Below are positions 8,883-16,191 of a DNA stretch of 25,616 bases, in pieces; within the stretch, counting starts at the first letter, position 1, and each line of letters begins with the position of its first letter. The position numbers were made by a program, and so were the translations under genes. The notes under the pieces were generated by a model. It was given only the letters and a program-made list of their open reading frames with translations, had not been told where the DNA came from and ran no database searches. The stretch is from contig JAEZRJ010000053.1 in NCBI GenBank assembly GCA_023412855.1, positions 1 through 25,616 of the forward strand. The letters run 5' to 3'. Origin of the DNA: Bacillota bacterium. GTDB lineage: Bacteria > Bacillota > Clostridia > Lachnospirales > Lachnospiraceae.

Positions 8883-8894
8883 GAGGGAGAGGAT

Positions 8895-9773
8895 ATGTTG
8901 TTTCAAAGCTATACGGATAAAAAAGACGGTGCCATCAGAGGCTATGATATAAAATCTCCCAAGGTAAAAGTCCTTGCGGCTGTTATATTGCTGGTGTGCT
9001 TTTTGATTGTTCTCATCTGCGTATTTCCTGCAGTATGGGTTATGCTGGCAGGGTTTAAGGATATCAAGGAATTCACGAGGAACGCTACTATTTGGCCCAC
9101 CACCTTCGATTTTGAAAAGTTCCGGGTTACGTGGAAAGCTTTCAAATTCGGAAAGTATTACATCAATTCAGCGATTGCCGTAGGCGGGAGTACTATATGC
9201 GCCGTTATTTTCAACGGACTTTTGGCTTATGGATTCGCAGTGCTGAAGCCCAGGGGCTATAAGATCGCATGGGCGTTAGTTATGTGGAGCCTGCTCATTC
9301 CGGCGACCACCAGTATCGTAGCTGTTATAAGAAATATAAGCCTGATAGGACTTAAGGGAAGTTTTGTCCCGATCTGGCTGGCTTTCGGTGCGAATGCGTT
9401 CTATGTAGTATTGTTCAAGGAATTTTTCGAAGGGCTTCCATCGGAGCTTTTGGAGGCTGCGAGGCTGGACGGCTGCGGCGTGCTGCAGGTGTTCGTAAAA
9501 ATAATGCTGCCTCTTAGTAAGCCCATTATCATGGTAGTTGCTATATTTGCGGTTACTGCGGCATGGTCGGATTTCCTTTTCCCATATCTGGTGTTGAACG
9601 GCTCGGGAAAAGAAACGGTTATGGTGAAGCTCTTCGCCTTCAAAGATACGCCTACAGATGCGGTGAGCGTTTTGCGGGCAGTAGTATTTTCCATCATACC
9701 TCCCACTGTATTGTTTGCGATTTTCCAGAAGCAGATTACCGACAGCGCGGCAGCTGGCGCCGTAAAGGGATAG
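8895..9773 (+). CDS. Sugar ABC transporter permease, MalG-like
   Basis: Second permease of the GH65-locus importer, 292 residues. An N-terminal hydrophobic helix lies at about 25-52, and the EAA loop at 187-189 (EAARLDGCG) is followed by MLPLSKP. The C-terminus is GAVKG as in other MalG-type proteins. The ribosome binding site GGAGGGAGAGG lies just upstream. No ATPase gene follows, so an unlinked multi-purpose ATPase is presumed. The stop is 15 nt before the first GH65 gene, consistent with one operon for uptake and breakdown. Confidence 0.94.
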   Translation: MLFQSYTDKKDGAIRGYDIKSPKVKVLAAVILLVCFLIVLICVFPAVWVMLAGFKDIKEFTRNATIWPTTFDFEKFRVTWKAFKFGKYYINSAIAVGGSTICAVIFNGLLAYGFAVLKPRGYKIAWALVMWSLLIPATTSIVAVIRNISLIGLKGSFVPIWLAFGANAFYVVLFKEFFEGLPSELLEAARLDGCGVLQVFVKIMLPLSKPIIMVVAIFAVTAAWSDFLFPYLVLNGSGKETVMVKLFAFKDTPTDAVSVLRAVVFSIIPPTVLFAIFQKQITDSAAAGAVKG

Positions 9774-9788
9774 GAGACGGGTGAATAT

Positions 9789-12095
9789 ATGGCTAAATTT
9801 GCAGATAAATATTTTCTTGCTGATGCATGGAAAATTATAGAAGATGGTTTTGACCCGGAATACGGTGAGGTGGCAGAATCGGTATTCTCTCAGGCGAACG
9901 AATATATGGGAGTGCGCGGCTATTTCGAGGAGGGCTATACCGGAGCGCATATGCAGGGAAGCTATTTTAACGGCATATACGAAGAGAAAAAACAAGGAAG
10001 TCAAGGCTATAAGGGTGTGGTCGATACTACGGAATTCATGGTGAACGCTGTGGACTTTCTCTATACGAGAATCAATTTGGATGGGGAAGCGCTGGATATC
10101 GGGTCCTGTAATATAAGTTCTTTTAAAAGAACGCTCGACATGAGATCCGGCCTTCTCACCCGTTCCTTCTTATGGGAGACGAAAAGCGGAAGGAAGCTGG
10201 AACTGGCATTCGAAAGGCTTCTTTCCATGAACAAAAATAAAATAGCGGTACAGAGAATAACAGTAAAGGCATTGAATTTTGACGGGGATGTGACAATTGT
10301 GTCAGGTATAGATTTTGACACTGTGCATCAATCGGCAAAGGAATCTCTTTGGAAGTGCAGCGTGCAGGAGTGCGAGGGCTCCCATTTGGCGATTATGGGT
10401 GAGACGGTGCGAACCGGACAGCATGTATATTCTTCCTGCTCCATAGATACGGAAAGCGGCGAAGCTCCTGCGGTTTCGTCGATCATCGGGGAAAAAAGGG
10501 TTGCCAGAGCGCTGGTAATAAGGCTTGACCAAAATAAAGCCGTTACTGTAACAAAAAAAGTATATAACGCAGTACATAAACACGGGAGCATGGAATCTTT
10601 TTTATCCCAGTGCGGCAGCGGAATAAAAGAACTGGAAGACGTAAGCTTCGAGGGGGTGCTTCAAGATAATATCTGCTGGTGGAAAAATGTATGGAGGAAA
10701 GCGGATATTACCATCGAAGGAGATGAGTGGAACCAGCAGGGCATCCGCTTTTGCATCTTTCAAATGTTCCAGACCTATCACGGAGCAGCGGCGGGCACGA
10801 ACATTGGAGCCAAGGGGCTGACCGGAGAGGCTTACAACGGAAATGCCTTCTGGGATACGGAAACGTATTGCCTTCCATTTTTCCTGTTCAATGATGTGCA
10901 GGCAGCTAAAAATCTGCTTATGTTCCGTTATCTGACGTTAAAGGAGGCGAAGGAGAGGGCAGCAGATCTGGATTGCAGGGGCGCCTTTTATCCGGTAGCC
11001 ACCATCAGCGGAAAGGAATGCTGCAATCTCTGGCAGCACGCCAGCTTACAGCTTCAGGCCTCCACTGCGGTGGCATACGGTATATGGTTCTACGAGAAGC
11101 TCACTCAGGACATAGAATTTCTCATGGAGTACGGCATGGAAATGCTCATAGAAATATGCAGGATGCTGGCGGACAGGGGAGACTTTACCGAAGACAGGAA
11201 GAAGTTCGGATATTACGGAGTTATGGGGCCTGACGAGTTCCAGATGATGGTAAATAACAACTGTTATACTAACTATATGGCGAAGTTCACGTTCTCCTAT
11301 ACTTTGTCCGTCTGCCGGAGGCTAAAGGAAGAGAAGCCGAAGGAGATGGAAGCTCTTTACCTGAAAAGGAATCTGACTGAGGAGGAGTGCCGGGAGTGGA
11401 AAGAGATGGAAGAGAATATGTTCCTTCCCTTCGATGAGAAGACGGGAATTTACGAACAGCACGAGGGGTATTTCAAGCTTCCGCACGTGGATGTGGACCG
11501 TATACCGGTTGAGGATTTCCCGCTTTATAATCATTGGTCCTATGACAGAATCTATCGCAATGACATGATCAAACAACCGGATGTGCTGATGTTCATGCTT
11601 CTGTTTAATTCCGCCTTCGGGGAGGATACTCTTCGGGCTAACTATGAGTTCTACGAGCCCCGGTGCATTCACGAGAGCTCTTTATCGCCGTCGGTGCATT
11701 CCATTTTAGCATCACAGCTCAAGAAGCACGAGGAGGCTTATCGTTTCTTCCAGTTCGCTACGAGGATGGATCTGGATAATTATAATCGAAACAGCAGCGA
11801 AGGGCTTCACACTACTTCCATTGCGGCAGCATGGATGAATATCGTCTACGGTTTCGGAGGGCTTCGTTCGGACGGAGAGAATATAAGCCTTTGTCCTTCG
11901 ATGCCAAAGCAGTGGAAGAGCTATTCCTTCCGCATCGGCTATAGGGAAGATGTCCTCTTGGTGGAAGTAGATGGAAAAAAGGTATGCTTATCCACCTTAG
12001 AGGGCAAGGCCATCGATATCGATTTATATGGGAAGTCGGTTGCGGTAGGCAAAGAACCGAAGGAAATTACAGTTCCCGCCGCATGGAGAGGATAG
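9789..12095 (+). CDS. GH65 disaccharide phosphorylase A (maltose-phosphorylase-like)
   Basis: Cytoplasmic inverting phosphorylase that splits an alpha-linked glucose disaccharide with phosphate into beta-glucose-1-phosphate and a second sugar. It is 768 residues, normal for GH65: N-terminal beta-sandwich (about 1-270), linker helices, (alpha/alpha)6 barrel (about 310-690) and a small C-terminal beta domain. Visible marks are WDTE at 355-358 in the glucose subsite, the general acid Glu483 in GPDEF, DMIKQPDVL in the barrel, and the phosphate-binding segment HESSLS starting at His628. HESSLSP with IKQPD recalls maltose and trehalose phosphorylases more than kojibiose enzymes, from memory of the family. 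The linkage specificity is not settled. No phosphorylase signature is damaged. A beta-PGM encoded at 15459 fits the product. Confidence 0.93.
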   Translation: MAKFADKYFLADAWKIIEDGFDPEYGEVAESVFSQANEYMGVRGYFEEGYTGAHMQGSYFNGIYEEKKQGSQGYKGVVDTTEFMVNAVDFLYTRINLDGEALDIGSCNISSFKRTLDMRSGLLTRSFLWETKSGRKLELAFERLLSMNKNKIAVQRITVKALNFDGDVTIVSGIDFDTVHQSAKESLWKCSVQECEGSHLAIMGETVRTGQHVYSSCSIDTESGEAPAVSSIIGEKRVARALVIRLDQNKAVTVTKKVYNAVHKHGSMESFLSQCGSGIKELEDVSFEGVLQDNICWWKNVWRKADITIEGDEWNQQGIRFCIFQMFQTYHGAAAGTNIGAKGLTGEAYNGNAFWDTETYCLPFFLFNDVQAAKNLLMFRYLTLKEAKERAADLDCRGAFYPVATISGKECCNLWQHASLQLQASTAVAYGIWFYEKLTQDIEFLMEYGMEMLIEICRMLADRGDFTEDRKKFGYYGVMGPDEFQMMVNNNCYTNYMAKFTFSYTLSVCRRLKEEKPKEMEALYLKRNLTEEECREWKEMEENMFLPFDEKTGIYEQHEGYFKLPHVDVDRIPVEDFPLYNHWSYDRIYRNDMIKQPDVLMFMLLFNSAFGEDTLRANYEFYEPRCIHESSLSPSVHSILASQLKKHEEAYRFFQFATRMDLDNYNRNSSEGLHTTSIAAAWMNIVYGFGGLRSDGENISLCPSMPKQWKSYSFRIGYREDVLLVEVDGKKVCLSTLEGKAIDIDLYGKSVAVGKEPKEITVPAAWRG

Positions 12096-12100
12096 ATGAG

Positions 12101-14332
12101 ATGGATTGGAATATAAGGAAAAAAGGATATGATCCGGAGGAAATTACGTGGTCCGGCAACCGATTTTTGATAGGCAATGGATATATGGGAATCCGGGGAA
12201 CCCTGGAGGAATACCGCAAGGAACAGCTTACTGCGGTGAATCTGGCCGGAATCTACGATAAGGTAGGGGATGGCTGGAGAGAGCCTTTGAATGCTCCAAA
12301 TGGCCTGTATACCTACTTGAAGGTAGATGGGACCATGTATAGGCTGCCGGAAAAGGAGCCGCAAAAACATGAGTGCGAGCTGGATTACCGTCATGGTATC
12401 TTCACACGGGAGACGCTCTTTCGAACTCCCAGAGGGAATGTGGTGGTAAGGAGTGAGAAATTTGCGGATGCTGTGAACATACATAGAATCGGACTGCGCT
12501 ATACCGTTACGGCAGATTTCCACGCGGATGTGGAAATTGTAACGGGAATTGACGGTGGCGTATGGGATATTCATGGTCCCCATTACGACGCTGTAGAATT
12601 TCAGGAAAAAGACGGGATATTAAGCGCCGAAGCAATTACCCATGAGAAGGGGGAAAGGGTATGGGTATCCGAACGCTGCGCGTGGAATTTTCCGGCGGAG
12701 GTGAAGCTTAAGCAGGAGGAGAATGAGATTCTGAGAAGAATTATCTTCGTGACAGACTGTAATACCGACTATACCGTGGATAAATGGGTGAGTGTTTATA
12801 CGAGTGCGGATATCGGCGGATGTGAAAAAGGCATTGATAAGGAGAACCCTATTTGTAAGGATGAAGCCTTTTATAGGGACGAGGCTTTTTATAAAGCATC
12901 AACAGGCTGTCTTATGCAAGACTACGAAGAAGCAAAAGAGAAGCATACGGACTGTTGGGAAAAGAGATGGGATCACTGCGAAGTGTACATTGAAGGAGAC
13001 GATGCGGCCATGGAGGCGCTGAATTATTCGCTGTACCATCTGCACTGCATTGCACCGCGCCACAAAGAGGGCTTATCCATAGCGGCGAGGGGGCTTTCAG
13101 GGCAGACGTATAAGGGGGCGGTATTCTGGGATACCGAAATGTTTATGCTGGACTTTTTCCTGAATACCGAGCCGGAGGTTGCCAAAAGCCTTATGAAATA
13201 TCGCATCGATACTCTGCCCGGGGCAAGAAAAAAGGCGAAGCAATACGGATATGAAGGAGCCTTCTACGCTTGGGAGAGCCAAGAAGGCGGATTTGATGCA
13301 TGCAGCGACTATAATGTGACAGACGTGTTTACCGGCCGTCCCATGCGCACTTTTTTCCGGGATAAGCAGTATCATATTTCCGCGGCGGTGGTATACGGAA
13401 TCATGCGGTATACAGAAATGACCGGAGATTATTCACTGTTAAGAGAAGGCGGCGCCGAAACGGTACTGGAATGTGCTAAGTTTTACTACAGTCTGTTATA
13501 CAAGAGGGTAGGCGGGGAGAGGTATGAGATTCTCGATTGTATCGGCCCCGACGAGTATCATGAGAGAATTAACAACAACGGCTATACCAACCGCATGGCG
13601 AAATACACCTTCGAAAGTGCGGTGAAGACGGTAAGTCTGTTTATGGCAGGAACGCTTGGCGCGGGTAAGACAAACGAAGCAGACCTTTCTTCTTTGGAAG
13701 CGAAGTATAAGGATGCATCGGAGAAAATATATATTCCGCAGCCGGATGAAAACGGAATCATAGAACAGTTTGAGGGATATTCCCAACTCGAAGATGTAAC
13801 AGTCAAAGAGGTGGAGGAACGGCTGCTTCATGAAAAAGAATATTGGGGCGGGGCTTACGGGGTAGCATCTCATACGAAAGTAATCAAGCAGGCAGATGTG
13901 GTGACGTGGCTGAATTTGTTCCCGGAGGATTTTCCGGAAGATACTTTGAAGAAGAACTGGGATTATTATGAGCCCCGCACGGAGCATGGCTCTTCCTTAA
14001 GTGCCTGCATGTATGCCATACTGGCATGTCGCCTCGGAATGCCGGAGAAGGCCTACCCTTTCTTTTTGAAATCCGCTTCCGCAGATTTGGCGCGAGGAGG
14101 CAAAGAATGGGCCGGCTTGGTCTACATAGGAGGCACCCATCCGGCAGCGGCGGGAGGAGCCTATATGACGGCAGTCAAAGGCTTTGCCGGAATGTATATC
14201 GAGAATGGCGCAATAAAAATAAACCCTCACCTTCCTGATACATGGAAGAAGATGAGGTTTCAGATTCATTATTCAGGAAAGGAATACCGGATAGAGATTA
14301 CGAAGGACGAAGCGGTAATCCTCCCTATGTGA
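12101..14332 (+). CDS. GH65 disaccharide phosphorylase B (kojibiose/nigerose-phosphorylase-like)
   Basis: Second GH65 enzyme, 743 residues from the ATG at 12101, which has GGAGAGG at 12085-12091. The open frame reaches back to 11984, but that part lies inside the preceding gene and has no ribosome binding site. Marks are WDTE at 343-346, the general acid Glu485 in GPDEYHERINNN, IKQADVV, and the phosphate loop HGSSLS from His629. HGSSLS and IKQAD differ from copy A (HESSLS, IKQPD), so the two are anciently diverged paralogues with probably different linkage or acceptor preference. Kojibiose, nigerose or alpha-1,3-oligoglucan phosphorylase are candidates. It starts 5 nt after copy A stops, and its last 8 bp overlap the convergent lacI gene. 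Confidence 0.92.
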   Translation: MDWNIRKKGYDPEEITWSGNRFLIGNGYMGIRGTLEEYRKEQLTAVNLAGIYDKVGDGWREPLNAPNGLYTYLKVDGTMYRLPEKEPQKHECELDYRHGIFTRETLFRTPRGNVVVRSEKFADAVNIHRIGLRYTVTADFHADVEIVTGIDGGVWDIHGPHYDAVEFQEKDGILSAEAITHEKGERVWVSERCAWNFPAEVKLKQEENEILRRIIFVTDCNTDYTVDKWVSVYTSADIGGCEKGIDKENPICKDEAFYRDEAFYKASTGCLMQDYEEAKEKHTDCWEKRWDHCEVYIEGDDAAMEALNYSLYHLHCIAPRHKEGLSIAARGLSGQTYKGAVFWDTEMFMLDFFLNTEPEVAKSLMKYRIDTLPGARKKAKQYGYEGAFYAWESQEGGFDACSDYNVTDVFTGRPMRTFFRDKQYHISAAVVYGIMRYTEMTGDYSLLREGGAETVLECAKFYYSLLYKRVGGERYEILDCIGPDEYHERINNNGYTNRMAKYTFESAVKTVSLFMAGTLGAGKTNEADLSSLEAKYKDASEKIYIPQPDENGIIEQFEGYSQLEDVTVKEVEERLLHEKEYWGGAYGVASHTKVIKQADVVTWLNLFPEDFPEDTLKKNWDYYEPRTEHGSSLSACMYAILACRLGMPEKAYPFFLKSASADLARGGKEWAGLVYIGGTHPAAAGGAYMTAVKGFAGMYIENGAIKINPHLPDTWKKMRFQIHYSGKEYRIEITKDEAVILPM

Positions 14333-15341
14333 GCAGAGAACGTACGCTCTCGCGCTCAACTAATGAGGTGGGCAGAATGAGGTGGTCCTCTTCTGCCTCA
14401 TTTCCTTCTAAGAGCTGGAGCATCATATTTACGGCAAGGCGGCCCTTCAGATTGATGTCCTGATGGACCGTAGTGAGAGGCGGCGTTACCATCTGGCATA
14501 GACTGATGTCGTCGAAGCCAACGACAGAAATGTCATCAGGAATTCGTTTTCCCCGTTCCCGCAGACCGGTCATGATTCCGGCCGCCATAACGTCGGCAGT
14601 AGCTACTACAGCGGTAATATCCGGGTGACGGCAAATATCCTCGCTCACTAAGCGGCAGGAGGCCACATCCATTTCCTGAACGAAGACGAGAGACTTGTCG
14701 AAGGGAATATTTGCCTCGGTCAAGGCTGCTTTATAGCCGAGGAAACGCTCCTGAAGAACTCCGCCGTCTTTGATATCGGGAGAAGCAAAGGCAATCCTTC
14801 TATGACCGCGCCCGGTCAAATATTTAGTAATGTTATAGCTGCCCTTAAAGTCCTCCAGACCGACATTGCATAAGGAGCTCTGGTTCGTATAGCTGTCGAT
14901 AAGGACGATGGGAATGTGAAGATTTGAAAGGACGTCGAAAAAGTGATCCTTGAATATGCCGGTAAAAAACAGTCCGTCCACATTCCAGTTGCGCAGAAAT
15001 GCCAACAGCTCTTCGGAAGTCTCGATGGTGCGCAGCATTAAATAATATCCGTTTTCTCGAAGCGCCTGCTCAATGGCACCGATAGATGCGGAATGAAAAG
15101 GGTCTTCCATAAAATTGGAATCCTTGCGGGTGATGACGTGATTCACGAACCCTATCACCTTGGAGGAGTTGGATACGAGGGAACGTGCCGACATATTCGG
15201 AATATATCCCAGTTCCTTGATTGCAGTATTTATTTTTTCTATGGTGTCCGCGGATACCCGGTTATCTTTGCCGTGTATCACATTGGAAACGGTGGTGCAG
15301 CTCACCCCGGTAACGCGGGCAATATCTCTTATTGTAGCCAT
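14325..15341 (-). CDS. LacI-family transcriptional repressor
   Basis: Sugar-responsive repressor, 338 residues. The N-terminal helix-turn-helix and hinge are canonical (TIRDIARVTGVS, TVSNVIHG, and YIPNMSARSL at the hinge helix), followed by a periplasmic-binding-protein-like effector domain with VVATADVMAAG and VGFDDIS motifs. The start at 15341 has AAGGG about 9 nt upstream on the minus strand. The gene points towards the GH65 operon and overlaps its end by 8 bp. A palindromic site in its own promoter, nearly identical to two sites at 6231 and 6341, indicates autoregulation and control of the importer-GH65 operon. The effector is unknown; glucose-1-phosphate, glucose-6-phosphate or the imported disaccharide are possible. 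Confidence 0.94.
   Translation of the reverse strand: MATIRDIARVTGVSCTTVSNVIHGKDNRVSADTIEKINTAIKELGYIPNMSARSLVSNSSKVIGFVNHVITRKDSNFMEDPFHSASIGAIEQALRENGYYLMLRTIETSEELLAFLRNWNVDGLFFTGIFKDHFFDVLSNLHIPIVLIDSYTNQSSLCNVGLEDFKGSYNITKYLTGRGHRRIAFASPDIKDGGVLQERFLGYKAALTEANIPFDKSLVFVQEMDVASCRLVSEDICRHPDITAVVATADVMAAGIMTGLRERGKRIPDDISVVGFDDISLCQMVTPPLTTVHQDINLKGRLAVNMMLQLLEGNEAEEDHLILPTSLVERESVRSLLT
14371..14397 (+). other. Strong hairpin just past the GH65 operon stop, inside lacI
   Basis: GGCAGAA (14371-14377) and GAGG (14379-14382) pair with CCTC (14387-14390) and TTCTGCC (14391-14397), with one bulged T and a TGGT loop. AATGA/TCATT at 14362-14366 and 14398-14402 can extend it. It lies 39 nt after the GH65 B stop codon and within the antisense of lacI. 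No U-run follows, so it may be a 3'-end stabiliser or a weak terminator. The pairing may also be partly a by-product of coding sequence. Confidence 0.45.
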
Positions 15342-15382
15342 ATACGACGACCCTTCTATATTTCTTAGGTTTATTAGTTAAG

Positions 15383-15396
15383 GTTTAACCTTAAAC
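15383..15396. promoter_or_regulatory. LacI-family operator O3 (lacI / beta-PGM intergenic)
   Basis: GTTTAACCTTAAAC differs from the perfect sites at 6231 and 6341 only in the centre (CC for CG). It begins 7 nt after the predicted lacI -10 hexamer on the minus strand, so it would cover the lacI start point. It also overlaps a larger perfect dyad, TTAAGGTT-T-AACCTTAA, at 15378-15394. The beta-PGM gene diverges from the same spacer, so one bound repressor could control both directions. Confidence 0.75.
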
Positions 15397-15413
15397 TAAT
15401 TCGATTCTAACAT
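15385..15413 (+). promoter_or_regulatory. Candidate beta-PGM promoter overlapping the operator
   Basis: TTAACC (15385-15390), 17 nt, then TAACAT (15408-15413) is a four-of-six match in each hexamer. It would put the -35 inside operator O3 and start transcription near 15420. It is weak by sequence but is the only plausible plus-strand promoter in this 105-bp spacer. Confidence 0.3.
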
Positions 15414-15432
15414 AAAAACAATAAAAAAACAA
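15404..15432 (-). promoter_or_regulatory. Candidate lacI promoter with extended -10
   Basis: On the minus strand TAGAAT (15409-15404) is preceded by TG one base upstream, an extended -10. TTGTTT (15432-15427) lies 17 nt further upstream as a weak -35. The predicted start falls inside operator O3, about 55 nt before the lacI start codon, which fits negative autoregulation. Confidence 0.55.
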
Positions 15433-15458
15433 ACGGTAAGAAAGGCATGGTTATTCAT

Positions 15459-16112
15459 ATGATTAAAGGAGTTATTTTTGACCTGGACGGAGTGCTGGTA
15501 TCTACGGATAAACTGCATTATAAGGCGTGGAAAAAGTTGGCACAGGAAATCGGTATCGCTGATTTTAAAAGAGAGGATAACGAGAAGCAGCGGGGGGTGA
15601 GCAGAATGGAATCCCTGCAGATCGTTCTCGATAAAGGAAATAAAAGCTATGCGGAAGAAGAGAAAGAGGAACTTGCGGAACGCAAGAATAATTATTATAA
15701 GGAAATGCTTGAGGAACTAAATGACAGTGCCGTTTTGCCGGGTGCGCTTGAGACCATAAGGCTGTTAAAGGAAAAGGGCATTATGACTGCAGTAGGTTCG
15801 GCGAGCAAGAATGCGCCCGATATCTTGAAGAGAATCGGCTTGCTGACCTATATGGATAAGATAAGCAGCGGCTTGGATACTACCCGTTCCAAACCGGATC
15901 CGGAGGTGTTTCTCGTGGCAGCAGATAAGCTGGGACTTCCTCCGCAAGACTGTCTCGTAGTAGAGGATTCCGCGGCTGGTGTTCAGGCGGCGAAAGCTGC
16001 AGGCATGAAGGCACTCGGTGTAGGGCCCTATTATCTGAGCCTGGGTGCAGATTATATGGCTGAGAACCTGACTGCCTCCATTAACTGGGAGAGCGTGCTT
16101 GGTAAGATGTGA
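15459..16112 (+). CDS. pgmB: Beta-phosphoglucomutase (HAD superfamily)
   Basis: Cytoplasmic enzyme that converts beta-glucose-1-phosphate, the product of inverting GH65 phosphorylases, into glucose-6-phosphate. It is 217 residues, the normal length. The HAD core DLDG gives nucleophile Asp8 and acid/base Asp10. The helical cap segment KQRGVSRMESLQ matches the substrate-binding hinge of known beta-PGMs. The other core motifs, GSASKN, SKPDPEVF and VVEDSAAG, are intact. I prefer ATG 15459 because MIKGVIFDLDG is the usual N-terminus. ATG 15447 adds four residues, but its AGAAAGG element is only 1 nt away. It diverges from lacI and shares its operator region. The surface hydrolase gene follows after 79 nt without a clear terminator. 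Confidence 0.94.
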   Translation: MIKGVIFDLDGVLVSTDKLHYKAWKKLAQEIGIADFKREDNEKQRGVSRMESLQIVLDKGNKSYAEEEKEELAERKNNYYKEMLEELNDSAVLPGALETIRLLKEKGIMTAVGSASKNAPDILKRIGLLTYMDKISSGLDTTRSKPDPEVFLVAADKLGLPPQDCLVVEDSAAGVQAAKAAGMKALGVGPYYLSLGADYMAENLTASINWESVLGKM

Positions 16113-16191
16113 AAAGAAATACTAAGTCAGCAAAGCACGGGGGCTGAGAAGTTTGAAGTTTCATAGTGGAGATTGAATGAGGAGGGAAGGT

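Noticed and set aside
9276..10004. 242-residue minus-strand open frame
   Set aside because: It is opposite the well-supported permease and GH65 A genes, has no ribosome site and shows no recognisable domain.
11984..12100. Longer start for GH65 B
   Set aside because: It would overlap over 100 bp of GH65 A, has no ribosome site, and the family N-terminus fits ATG 12101.
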